Of a DNA stretch of 64,000 nucleotides, positions 32,357-45,614 are shown in pieces. Below the pieces are notes generated by a model. That model was not told the origin of the DNA. It ran no database searches and saw only the letters and a program-made list of their open reading frames with translations. Positions within the stretch are counted from its first letter, which is position 1; each line of letters opens with the position of its first letter. The stretch spans positions 12,820 through 76,819 of the forward strand of contig JXTC01000274.1 in the NCBI GenBank assembly GCA_002914845.1. Reading direction: 5' to 3'. Origin of the DNA: Trema orientale. Lineage: Eukaryota; Streptophyta; Magnoliopsida; Rosales; Cannabaceae. Made by a program: the position numbers and the translations under genes.

Positions 32357-35300
32357 AATATAGTATGCATGATTACATTGCCTCTACAAATATAGAGACG
32401 AAATGGGAATCGATACTATAAATGATCCTGATAAAGATCAAAGGATGTAATATTGGTACTTAAAATACCATAATAAAGAAACAATTAATATATATTAGAA
32501 AATCATGACATCTGATACTGTGGCAATCAATAACTTAAAAAATGAACTTATACAACACTAAACGCGTATACATATATAAAGTACACGAAAACTAATATTC
32601 ATATCATAGTTTTGAAAGTAGAATCTTACAAGTAAATGCATGGTTTAAATTGAAATCAATATCTTACATGACAACTAATATATATTAGAAAGTTATGATA
32701 GCTTATAGAACAGGAAAAGAGCATGCATATACAAAGTACACAATAACCAATATTGATATCATGGTTTTTAAAGTAGAATCTTATAGATTATACACATAGT
32801 TTAAAGTGCAACCCATTTTCAACTTAGTTACCATAAGTGGCGATGTTTGAATCATGCAATTTAATCTCTCCAAAATTGTATTAGAGAGAGAGAGAAGGAA
32901 TTAACTGAGTCCCAAAATTGCGTCGATCACAAAGTGAAGCGAAAGAGAGAAGTCTATGTAAGTACAGGTTGGCTATTGCTCCAAATGAAGATATAATTCA
33001 TCTAGTAGCCTTCCTATACTCATTCTCAGGTCACAATCAATATCTAATATTTAAGAATTAACAAATATTAAAGAAACAAGAAAAAAAAAACTAAGAAAAA
33101 AATTTAAGGACAAATAAAATTAAATATCTTAAACAAATAAACAATAATTGTTTCTCTTTCCCAGTAACTATGTTTAGTAGTATTACCACAGTAGTGGATA
33201 AACTAAAAACTGAAAATAAAAATCCAAAAAGGATCAAACTATTGTTCTTCAAAAGAATTCCTATAAGAGTAAAAATAGAACTGAATCAAGATTCATTGTA
33301 TTCATATTTCCCCACACAAAAAAGATGAAAAACAAACCAGAAATAGAGAATGCAGGAATTACATTACCTCCTAAAATACAAAGACAAAACGGGAATCGAT
33401 ATCATAAATAATCCTATTAAGGATCGAAGGATGTAATATTGGTATTTAAAAGACTACAGTAAAGAAAAAACTAATATATATTAGAAAGTTATGACAGCTG
33501 ATATTAAAGCAATCAATAACTTAAAGAATAAACCTATAGAACAGGGAACGCGCATACATATATAAAGTACACAATAACTAATATTCATATCATGGTTTTG
33601 AAAGTAGAATCTTATAAGTACATACATGATTTAAATTGAAATTAGTAACTTACACGAGAACCAATATATATTAGAAAGTTATTACAACTAATACTATAGC
33701 GATTAATAACTTAAAAAATAAACTTATAGAGCAGGAAAAGCGGATGCATATAAAGTGCACAATAACAAATATTGATATCATAGTTTTGAAAGCAGAATCT
33801 TATAGGTTATACGCATAGTTTAAAGTGCAACCTATTTTCAACTTAATTATCATAAGTAATATCAGTTGAATCATGCAATTTAATCTCATTAAGATTGTAT
33901 TAGAGAGACAGAGGAGGAGGAACTAATTGAGTCCCAAAATTGTATCGATCACAGAATGAAGTGAAAGAGAGAAGTCTTCATAAGTGCAGGTCGATTATCG
34001 CTCCAAAAGAAGACATAATTTACCTAAGAGCCTTTCTATATACATTCCCGAGTCATAATCAATCCCCTAAATTTAAGAATTAACAAATACTAAAGAAACA
34101 GAAAGAAAACTAAAAAAAAAACATTTAAGGACAAATAAAATAAAATATCTTGGATAAATAAATAACAATTATTTGTCATTTCCGACAACCATGTTTAGTA
34201 GTATTACCACAATAGTGCATAAACTAAAAACTGAAAAGAGGAATACAAAAATGATCAAACTATTGTTCTTCAATAGAGTTCCTATAAGAGTAAAAACAGA
34301 ACTGAATTAAGATTCACTGTATTCAGACTTCCCTATACAAAAAAGATGAAAAACAAACCAGAGATAAAGAATGTAGGGATTACATTACCTATTTAAATAG
34401 AAAGGCAAAACGGGAATCGATATCATAAATGATCCTGATAAAGATCAAAAGATGTAATTTTGATATTTAAAATACTACAATAATGGAAAAACTAATATTT
34501 GTTGGAAAGTCATGACAGCTGATACTGTATCAATCAATAACTTAAAGAATAAATTGATTGAACGGGGAACGCACATACGCATACGTATATGAAATACACG
34601 ATAACCAATATTTACATCACAGTTTTGAAAGTAAAATCTTACAAATACATGCATAGTTTAAATTGCAATCAATATATTTACACGATAACAAATATATATT
34701 ATAAAGTTATGATAGCTAATACTGTAGCAATCAATAACTTAAAGAATAAACTTATAGAACAGAAATAGTGCATGCATATATGAAGTACACGATAACCAAT
34801 ACTAGAGAGAGAGAGAGAGAGAGAGGAACTAACTGAGTCCCAAAATTGCATCGATCCAAGGGAGAGTGAAGTGAAAGAAAGAAGTCCTCGTAAATGCAGG
34901 TCTACTAGCGCTCCAAATGAAGACATAATTTACCTAGCAGCCTTCCTATATGCAATCCTGAGTCACAATCAATCCCTAGAATTTAAGAAATAACAAATAT
35001 TAAAGAAATAGAAAGAAAATTAAAGAAAACATTTAACGGGAAATAAAATAAAATATCTTAGACAAATAAACAACAATTGTTTCTCGTTCCCAGCAACTAT
35101 GTTTAGTAGTATTACCACAATCGTGGATAAACTAAAAACCCAAAAAACAATACAAAAAGGATCAGACTCTTGTTCTTCAAAAGAATTTCTGCATGAGTAA
35201 AAACAGAACTGAATCAAGATTCACTGTATTCAGACTTCCCCAGATAAAATAAAAAATAAACCAGATATGTAGAACGCAGGATTCCATAATAAAGAAAAAA

Positions 35301-37346
35301 GTTAATATACATGAGAAAATCATGACATCTTATACTGTAGCAATCAATAACGTAAAAAATGAACTTATAGAACATGGAATGCGCATACATACATGAGGTA
35401 CACGATAACCAATATTCATCTCGTAGTTTTGAAAATAGAATCTTACAAGTAAATGTATGGTTTAAATTGAAATCAATAACTTGCACAACAACCAATATAT
35501 ATTAGAAAGTTATGACAGCTAATACAATAGTGATCAATAACTTAAAAAATAAACTTATAGAAAGGAAAAAGCGCATGCATATATAAAGTACACTATAATA
35601 AATTCTGATATCATGGTTTTGAAAGTAGAATCTTATAGGTTATACGCACAGTTTATAATGCAACTAATTTTCTACTTAGTTACAATAAGTAATAACGTTT
35701 GGATCATGCAATTTAATCTCATCAAGATTGTATTAGAGAGAGAGAGGAGGAGGAACTAATTGAGTTCCAAAATTGCATCGATCACATAGTGAAGTAAAAT
35801 AGAGAATGTCTTCGTAACTACAGGTCGGTTGTCGCTCCAAATGAAGACATAATTCACCTAATAGCATTCCTATACACATTCTCAAGTCATAATCAATCCC
35901 TTAAATTTAAGAATTAACAAAATTAAAGAAACAGAAAGAAAATTAAAGAAAACATTTAAGGACAAATAAAATGAAATATCATAGACAAATAAACAACAAT
36001 TGTTTCTCCTTCCCAACAACTATGTTTAATAGTGTTGCCACAGTAGTGGATGAACTAAAAGTCCAAAAGAGGAATACAAAAAGGATCAGACTCTAGTTCT
36101 TAAGCAGAATTCCTGCAAGAGTAAAAATAAAACTGAATCAAGATTCACTATATTCAGACTTCCACATACAAAAAAGATGAAAAATAAAACAGAGACAGAG
36201 AATGCAGGGATTACATTATCTTTTCAAATATAGAGAGAAAATGGGAATCGATATTATAAATGATCCTGACAAGAGTCAAAGGATGTAATATCAGTATTTA
36301 AAATACCACAATAAAGAAAAAATTAATATATATTAGAAAATCATGACATCTGATACGGTAGCAATCAGTAACTTAAAACATAAACTTATAGAACAGGGAA
36401 AGAGCATACACATATGAAGTACACGATAACCAATATTCATATCAAGGTTTTAAAACTAGAATCCTACAAGTACATGCATGGTTTAAAGTGTAATCAATAA
36501 CATACACGATAACCAATATATATTAGGAAATTATGACAGCTGATACTGTAGCAATCAATAACTTAAAGAATAAACTTATAGAATAGGAAAAGCGCATACA
36601 TATATGAAGTACACAATAACCAATATTAATATTACGGTTTTGAAAGTAGAATCTTAAAGATTATATGCATAGTTTAAAGTGTGACCTATTTTCATCTTAC
36701 TTACCATAAGTGGCGACATTTGAATCTTTCAACTTAATCTCCTCAAGATTGTGTTAGAAAGAGAAAGAGACGAGGAGGAACTAACTGAGTCCCAAAATTG
36801 TGTTGATCCAAGTCAGAGTGAAGTGAAAGAGGCAAGTCCACGTAAATGCAGATCAGCCGGCGCTCCAAATGAGGACACAATCCACCTATTGGCCTTCTTA
36901 TACACGTTCCTGAGTCGCAATCAATCCATAAAATTTAAGAATTAACAAATATTAAAGAAACAGAAAGAAAATTAAAAAAAATATTTAAGGACAAATAAAA
37001 TAAAATATCTTAGACAAATAAACAACAATTACTTCCCTTTCCCAGCAAGTATGTTTAGTAGTATTACCAGAATATTGGATAAAATAAAAACATAAGAGGA
37101 ATACAAAAAGAATCAAACTCTTGTTCTTCAACAGAATTCTTATAAGATTAAAAATAGAACTGAATCAAGAATCATTATATTCAGACTTCCCCATACAAAA
37201 AAGGTGAAAAACAAGCCAGAGATATAGAACGCGGGGGTTACATTACCTTTTTAAATATAGAGAGAATATAGGAATCGATATCATAAACGATCCTGATAAG
37301 GATCAAAGGATGTAATATCAGTATTTAAAATCCCACAATAAAGAAA

Positions 37347-38010
37347 AAATTAATATATATTACATAGTCATGACATGTAATACTGTAGCAATCAATAACT
37401 TAAAAAATAAACTTACAGAACAGGGAATGCGCATACATATATGAAGTACACAATAACCAATATTTATATCATGGTTTAAATTGCAATCAATAACTTACAC
37501 GATAACAAATATACATTAGAAAATTATGATAGCTAATACTGTAGCAATCAATAACTTAAAGAATAAACTTATGGAACAGGAAAAGTGCATGCATATATGA
37601 AGTACACGATAAAATATTGATATCATAGTTTTGAAAAGTCCAATCTTATAAGTAATACGAATAGTTTAAAGTGCAATATATTTTTATCTTAGAAAGTCAT
37701 GACAGCTGATACTGTATCAATCAATAACTTATAGAATAAACCTGTAGAACATGGAATGCGCATACGTATAAGAAGTACACGATAACTAATATTCATATCG
37801 TGGTTTTGAAAGTAAAATCTTACAAGTACATGCATAGTTTAAATTACAATCAATAACTTACTCGATAACCAATATATATTAGAAAGTTATGATAGCTAAT
37901 ACTGCAGCAATCAATAACTTAAAGAATAAACTTTTCGAACAGAAATAGCGCATGCATGTATAAAGTACACGATAACCAATATTGGAGAGAGAGAGAGAGA
38001 GAGAGGAACT
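37347..38010. repeat. Array unit with four sub-repeats
   Basis: The sub-repeat starts near 37351, 37509, 37690 and 37873, instead of twice. This accounts for the long spacing of 1,229 bp between landmarks at 37051 and 38280. The third copy joins directly to the end of the second (TTTTTATCTTAGAAAGTC), like an unequal-exchange point. Confidence 0.75.
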
Positions 38011-38860
38011 AACTTAGTCTCAAAATTGTGTCGATCCAAGACAGAGTGAAGTGAAAGAGAGAAGTCCTCATAAATGTAGTTCAGCTGGTGTTCCAAATGA
38101 AGACATAATTTACCTAGGAGCATTCCTATACGCATTCCCGTGTCACAATCAATCCCTAGAATTTAAGAAATAACAAATATTAAAGAAACATAAAGAAAAT
38201 AAAAAAAAATATTCAAGGACAAAATAAAATAAAATATATTAGACAAATATACAACAATCGTTCCTCTTTCCCAACAACTATGTTTAATAATATTACCACA
38301 AAAGTGGATAAGCTAAAAACCCAAAAGAGGAATACAAAAAAAATCAGACTCTTGTTCTTCAACAGAATTCCTGTATGAGTAATGACAGGACTGAATCAAG
38401 ATTCACTGTATTCAGACTTCCCCAGACAATAAAGATGAACAAACCAGAGATATAAAACGCAAGATTACATTATCTCTAGAAATACAGAGATAAAATGGGA
38501 ATCGATATCATAAATGATCCTGATAAGGATCAAATGATGCAATATTGGTAATTCAAAATACCATAATAAAGAAAAAATTAATATATCTTAGAAAATCATG
38601 ACATTGATACTGTAGATACCAATAACTTACACGACAACCAATATATATTAGAAAGTTATAACAGCTAATACTGTAGCGATCAATAACTTAAAAAATAAAC
38701 TTATAGAAAAGGAAAAGCGCATGCATATATAAAGTACACAATAAAAAATACAGATATCATGGTTTTGAAAGTAGAATCTTATAGGTTCTATGCATAGTTT
38801 ATAGTGCAACCAATTTTCAACTTAGTTACTATAAGTAACAACATTTGAATGATGCAATTT

Positions 38861-39178
38861 AATCTCATCAAGTTTGTATTAGAGAGAGAGAAAGGAGGAA
38901 CTAATTGAGTCCCAAAACTGCGTCAATCACAGAGTGAAATGAAAGAGAGAAGTCTTCGTAAGTGTAGGTCGGTTGTTACTCCAAATGAAGGCATAATTCA
39001 CCTAGTAGCCTTCCTATACACATTCAATCTCATCAAGATTGTATTAGAGAGAGAGAAAGGAGGAACTAATTGAGTCCCAAAATTGCGTCGATCACAGAGT
39101 GAAGTGAAAGAGAGAAGTCTTCGTAAGTGTAGGTCGGTTGTCGCTCCAATTCACTTAGTAGCCTTTCTATACACATTC
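38861..39178. repeat. 165-bp tandem duplication inside one array unit
   Basis: AATCTCATCAAG, the (GA)n tract and the GTAGGTCGGTTGT block at 38861-39025 are repeated at 39026-39178 with a few differences and a small deletion near the end of the second copy. Confidence 0.85.
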
Positions 39179-42100
39179 CCGAGTCATAATCAATCCCTTA
39201 AATTTAAGAATTAACAAATATTAAAGAAATAGAAGGAGATATAAAGAAAACAATTAAGGACAACTAGAATGAAATACTATAGACAAATAAATAATAATTA
39301 TTTCTCTTTCTAAACAACTATGTTTAGTAGTATTGCACCAATAATGGATAAACTAAAAATCCAAAAGAGGAATACAAAAAGGACCAGACTCTAGTTCTTC
39401 AACAAAATTCCTGCAAGAGTAAAAACAGAATTGAATCAAGATTCACTATATTCAGACTTCCACATACAAAAAAGATGAAAAACAAAACAAAGATAGAGAA
39501 CGCAGGGATTACATTACCTCTTCAAATATAGAGAGAAAATGAGAATCAATATCAAAAATAATCTTGATAAGGATCAAATGATGTAATATCAGTATTTAAA
39601 ATATCACAATAAAGAAAAAATTAATATATATTAGAAAATCATGACATCTGATAGCAGTCAGTAACTTAAAACATAAACTTATAAAACATGAAAAGTGCAT
39701 ACATATATGAAGTACACAATAACCAATATTCATATCAAGGTTTTAAAAGTAGAATCTTACAAGTACATGCATGGTTTAAAGTCCAGTCCATAACTTATAC
39801 GATAACGAATATATATTAGGAAGTTACGACAACGTATACTGTAGCAATCAATAACTTAAAGAATAAACTTATAGAACAGGGAAAGTGCATATATATATGA
39901 AATACACAATAACTAATATTTATATTACAGTTTTGAAAGTAGAATCTTATAGGTTATATGCATAGTTTAAAATACAACTGATTTTCATCTTAGTTACCGT
40001 AAGTGACGACATTTGAATCTTTCAACTTAATCTCCTCAAGATTGTATTAGAAAAAGAGAGAGAGGAGGAGGAACTAACTGAGTCCCAAAATTTTGTCGAT
40101 CTAAGACAAAGTGAAGTGAAAGAGAGAAGTCCACGTAAGTACAGGTCGGCTGACGCTCCAAATGAAGACATAATCCACCTATTAGCCTTTCTATACGCAT
40201 TCCTAAGTCACAATCCATCCCTAAAATTTAAGAATTAACAAATATTAAAGAAACAGAAAGAAAATTAAAGAAAACATTTAAGGACAAATAAAATAAAATA
40301 TCTTGGACAAACAAAAAATAATTATTTCTTTTTCCCAGCAAGTATGTTTAGTGGTATTACCAGAATATTGGATAAACTTAAAATACAAGAGGAATACAAA
40401 AAGAATCAAACTCTTGTTTTTCAACGGAATTCTTGTAAGAGTAAAAACAGAACTAAATCAAGATTCACTACGTTCAGATTTCCCTGTACAAAAAAGATGA
40501 AAAACAAACTAGAGATAGAGAATGTAGGAATTACATTACCTTTTTAAATATAGAGAGAATATGGGAATCGATATCATAAACGATCCTGATAAGGATCAAA
40601 GGATGTAATATTGGGATTTAAAATCTCATAATAAAGAAAAAATTATTATAGATTACAAAGTCATGACATGTAATACTGTAGCAATCACTAACTTAAAAAA
40701 AAAACTTACAGAACAAATAACGCACATACATATGAAGTACACGATAACCAATATTCATATCATGGTTTAAATTACAATCAATAACTTATACGATAATAAA
40801 TATACATTAGAAAGTTATGATAGCTAATACTGTAGTAATCAATAATATAAAGAATAAACTTATAGAATAGGAAAAGTGCATGCATATATGAGGTATACGA
40901 TAACCAATATTGATATCATAGTTTCATAAAGTCAAATCTAATAAGTTATACGAACAGTTTAAAGTGCAACCTATTTTCATCTTAGTTATCATAAGTGACG
41001 ATATTTGAATCATGCAATTTAATATCCTTGAGACTGTATTAGACACACAAAGAGAGAGAGGAGAAACTAACTGAGTCCTAGAATTGCGCCGATCCAAGAG
41101 AGAACTGCTCGTAAGTGCAGGTCGGCTAGCACTACAAATGAAAATTAATCCACCTAGTAGCCTTCCTATACACATTCCTGAGTCACAATCAATCCCTAAA
41201 ATTTAAGAATTGACAAATATTAAAGAAACAGAAAGAAAATTAAGGAAAAGATTTAAAGACAAATAAAATGAAATATCATAGACAAATAAATAACAATCGT
41301 TTCTCTTTCCCAGCAACTATTTTTAGTAGTATTACCACAAAAATGGATAAACTAAAAGCCAAAAGAGGAATACAAAAAGGATCAGACACTTGTTCTTCAA
41401 CAGAATTCCTGCAAGAATAAAAGCAGATCTAAATCGAGATTCACTGTATTCAAACTTCCCTGTACAATAAAGATGAAAAACATACCAGAGATATAGAACA
41501 CAGAGATTATATTACCTCTACAAATACAGACACAAAATAGGAATCGATATCATAAATGATTCTGATACGGATCAAAGGATGTAATATTGGTATTTAAAAC
41601 ACTACAATAAAGAAAAAACTAATATGTATTAGAAAATTATGACAGCTAATACTGTAGCAATCAATAACTTAAAGAATAAACTTGTAGAATAGGAAAACAT
41701 ATATCATGTACACGATCACCAATATTCATATTATGGTTTCGAAAATAGAATCTTATAAGTTATACGCATAGTTTAAAGTGCAACCTATTTTCATCTTAGT
41801 TATCATATGTGACGACATTTGAATCATGCAATTTAATCTCCTCAAGATTGTATTAGAGAGAGAGAGAGAGAGGAAATAACTGAGTCCCAAAATTTCGTCG
41901 ATCCAAGACAGAGTGAAGTAAAAGAGAGAAGTACTCGTAAGCGCAGGTCGGCTAGTGCTCCAAAAGAAGACATAATCCACCTATTAGCCTTCTTCCTATA
42001 CACATTCCTGAGTTGCGATCAATCCCTAAAATTAAATCATTAACAAATATTAAAAAAATAGAAAGAAAATAAAAGAAAACATTTAAGGACAAGTAAAATA

Positions 42101-42450
42101 GAATATCTTAGATAAATAAACAACAATTGTCTCCCTTTCCCAACAAGCACGATTAGTAGTACTACCACAGCAGTGGATAAACTAAAAATCCAAAAAAGGA
42201 ATACAAAACGATTGAACTCATTTTCTTCAACAGAAATCATATAAGAGTAAAACAAGAACTGAATTAAGATTTACTGTATTCAAACTTCCCCATACTAAAA
42301 AGACGAAAAACAAACCAGAGATAGAGAACGCATGGATTACATTACCTCTTCAAATACAGAGACAAAATGGGAATCGATATCATAAATAATCCTAATAAGT
42401 ATCAAAGGATGTAATATTGGTATTTAAAATACTAAAACAATAAAAAAACT

Positions 42451-42830
42451 AATATATATTAGAAAGTCATGACAACCGATACTGTAGTAATCCATAACTT
42501 AAAGAATTAACTTATAGAACAGGGAACGCGCATATATATATGAAGTACACGATAACCAATATTCATATCATGGTTTTGAAAGTAGAATCTTACAAGTACA
42601 TGCATGGTTTAAATTGCAATCAATAACTTACACGATAACTAATATATATTAGAAAGCTATGACAGCGGATACTATAGCAATCAATAACTTAAAGAATAAA
42701 CTTACAAAACAGAAAAAGCGCATGCATACACGAAGTACACGATAACCAATATTGATATCATGGTTTTGAAAGTAGAATCTTATATGTTTTACGCATAGTC
42801 TAAAGTGCAACCTATTTTCATCTTAGTTAC
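42451..42830. repeat. Example of the 190-bp sub-repeat pair within a unit
   Basis: AATATATATTAGAAAG starts at 42451 and again at 42641. The copies share GACAGCGGATACTGTAGCAATCAATAA-like, CATATATGAAGTACACGATA-like and ATCATGGTTTTGAAAGTAGAATCTTA-like parts. The second differs after about 165 bp, where it enters TTTAAAGTGCAACC. The same two-copy plan is found in nearly all full units. Sequence is described, not joined, because each copy differs. Confidence 0.85.
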
Positions 42831-42878
42831 CATAAGTGACGATATTTAAATCATTCAATATCTCCTCAAGACTGTATT

Positions 42879-42882
<4 letters not shown>

Positions 42883-42918
<36 letters not shown>
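42883..42918. repeat. (GA)n microsatellite of the array unit (longest example)
   Basis: About 34 bases of GA repeat after TGTATTAGAA. The same site in other units has shorter or longer tracts, for example 29082-29111, 34804-34824, 37985-38004, 43892-43922 and 44932-44962. At 46077-46112 it is mixed with GGGA repeats. Confidence 0.9.
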
Positions 42919-42920
<2 letters not shown>

Positions 42921-43887
42921 AGGAACGAACTGAGTCCCGAAATTGCGTCAATCTACAGAGTGAAGTGAAAGAGAGAAGTACTCGTAAGTGGAGGTCAACT
43001 CTCGCTCCAAATGAAGACATAATCCACCTAATAGCCTTCCTATAAACATTTCCGAGTCACAATTAATCCCTAAAATTTAAGAATTAACAAATATTAAAGA
43101 AAACTAAAGAAAACATTTAAAGACAAATAAAATAAAATGTCTTAGACAAGTAAACAACAATTGTTTCTCTTTCCCAGGAACTATGTTTGGTAGAATTACC
43201 ACAATTGTGGATAAACTAAAAACCCAAAAGAGGAATACAAAAGGGATCAAACTCTTGTTATTCAACAGAATTCGTGTAAGAATAAAAATAAAACTGAATC
43301 AAGATTCACTGTATTCAGACCTCCCAATACAATAAAGATGAAAACAAACCAGAGATAGATAACGCAGGAATCAATGGGAATCAATATCATAACTGATCCT
43401 TACCAGGATCAAAGGATGTAATATTGGTATATAAAATACTACAATAAGGAAAAAACCAATATATAATTAAAAGTCATAACAGCTGATATTGTAGCAATCA
43501 ATAACTGAAAGAATAAACTTATAGCACAGGGAACACGCATACATATATGAAGTACATGATAACCAATATTCATATCGTAGTTTTGAAAGTAGAATCTTAC
43601 AAGTACATACATGATTTAAATTGCAATCAATAACTTACACAATAACCAATATATATTAGAAAGTTATGACAACTGATACTGTAACAATTAATAACTTGAA
43701 GAATAAACTTATAAAACAGAGAAAGTGCATGCATATACGAAGTACACAATAACTAATATTAATAACACGGTTTGAAAGTAGAATATTAAAGGTTCTACGT
43801 ATAGTTTAAAGTGCAACCTATTTTCGTCTTAGTTACAATAAGTGACAACATTTGAATCATGCAATTTAATCTTCTTAAGATTGTAAT

Positions 43888-43925
<38 letters not shown>

Positions 43926-44927
43926 AACTAACTGAGTCTTAGAATTGCGTCGATCCAAGACAGAGTGAAGTAAAAGAGAGAAATCCTCGTAAGCACAGGT
44001 CAACTGGTGCTCTAAATAAAGACATAATCCAGCTATTAGTCTTCTGATACGCATTCATGAGCCACAATCAATCCGTAAAATTTAAGAATTAACAAATATT
44101 AAAGAAACAGAAAGAAAATGAATGAAAACATTTAAGGACAAATAAAATAAAATAACTTAGACAAATAAACAACAATTGTTTCTCTTTCCCAGCAACTATG
44201 TTTAGTAGTATTACTACAATAGTGGAAAAACTAAAAACCTAAAGGAATACAAAAAGGATCAAATTCTTATTCTTCAACAGAATTCCTGTAAGAGTAAAAA
44301 CAGAACTGAATCAAGATTCACAGAATTCAGACTTCCCTAGACAAAAAATATGAAAAACAAACCCGAGATAGAGAACGCATGGATTACATTACCTCTTTAT
44401 ATACAGAGACAAAATGGGAATCGATATCATAAATGATCCTGATAAGATCAGATGACATAATATTGGTATCTAAAATACTATAATAATGAAAAAACTAATA
44501 TATATTAGAAAGTCATGACAGCGGATGCTGTAGCAATCAATAACATAAAGAATAAATTTACCGAACATGGAACACACATGCATATATGAGGTACACGATA
44601 ACCAATATTTATATCATAGTTTTAAAAGTAGAATCTTACACATATATGCGTGGTTTAAATTACACTCAATAATTTACACGATAACTAATGTATTTTAGAA
44701 AGTTATGACAACTAATACTGTAGTTTTCAATAACATAAAGAGTAAACTTATAGAACAAGGAAATCGCATGCATATATGATGTACACGATAACCAATATTG
44801 ATATTATTGTTTTGAAAGTAGAATCTTCTAGGTTATACGCATAGTTTAAAGTGTAACCTACGTTCAACTTAGTTACCATAAGTGACGACGTTTGAATCAT
44901 ATAATTTAATCTCCTCAATATTGTATT

Positions 44928-44961
<34 letters not shown>

Positions 44962-45410
44962 GAGAGGAACTAACTGAGTCCCAAAATTGTGTCAATCACA
45001 GAGTGAAGCGAAAAAGAAAAGTTCTCGTAAGTGCAGGTCAGCTATTGCTCCAAATGAAAATATAATTCACCTAGTCGCCTTCCTATACACATTCTAGAGT
45101 CACAATCAAACTCTAATATTTAAGAATTAACAAATATTAAAGAAACAGAAAGAAAATTAGAAAAAACATTTAAGGACGAATAAAATAAATTATCTTAGAC
45201 AAATAAACAACAATTGTTTCTCTTTCCCAGGAACTATGGTCAGTAGTATTATCACAATAATATGGATAAACAAAAAGCCGAAAAGAGGAATATAAAAAGA
45301 ATCAAACTATTGTTCTTCGACGGAATTCCTAAAAGAGTAAAAACAGAACTGAGTCAACATTCACTCCATTCAGACTTCCCCATACAAACAAGATGAAATC
45401 AAACCAAAAA

Positions 45411-45614
45411 TAAAGACTGCAGGGATTACATTACCTCTTCAAATACAAAGACAAAGTGGGAATCGATATCATAAATGATCCTGATAAGGATTAAAGTAAT
45501 ATTGGCATTTAATAAAGACTGCAGGGATTACATTACCTCTTCAAATACAAAGACAAAATGGGAATCGATATCATAAATGATCCTGATAAGGATCAAAGTA
45601 ATATTGGTATTTAA
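45411..45614. repeat. 102-bp tandem duplication inside one array unit
   Basis: The segment from TAAAGACTGCAGGGATT through GATCCTGATAAGGAT to ATATTGGCATTT occurs at 45411-45512 and again at 45513-45614 with about three differences. It explains the long unit of about 1,157 bp. Confidence 0.88.
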
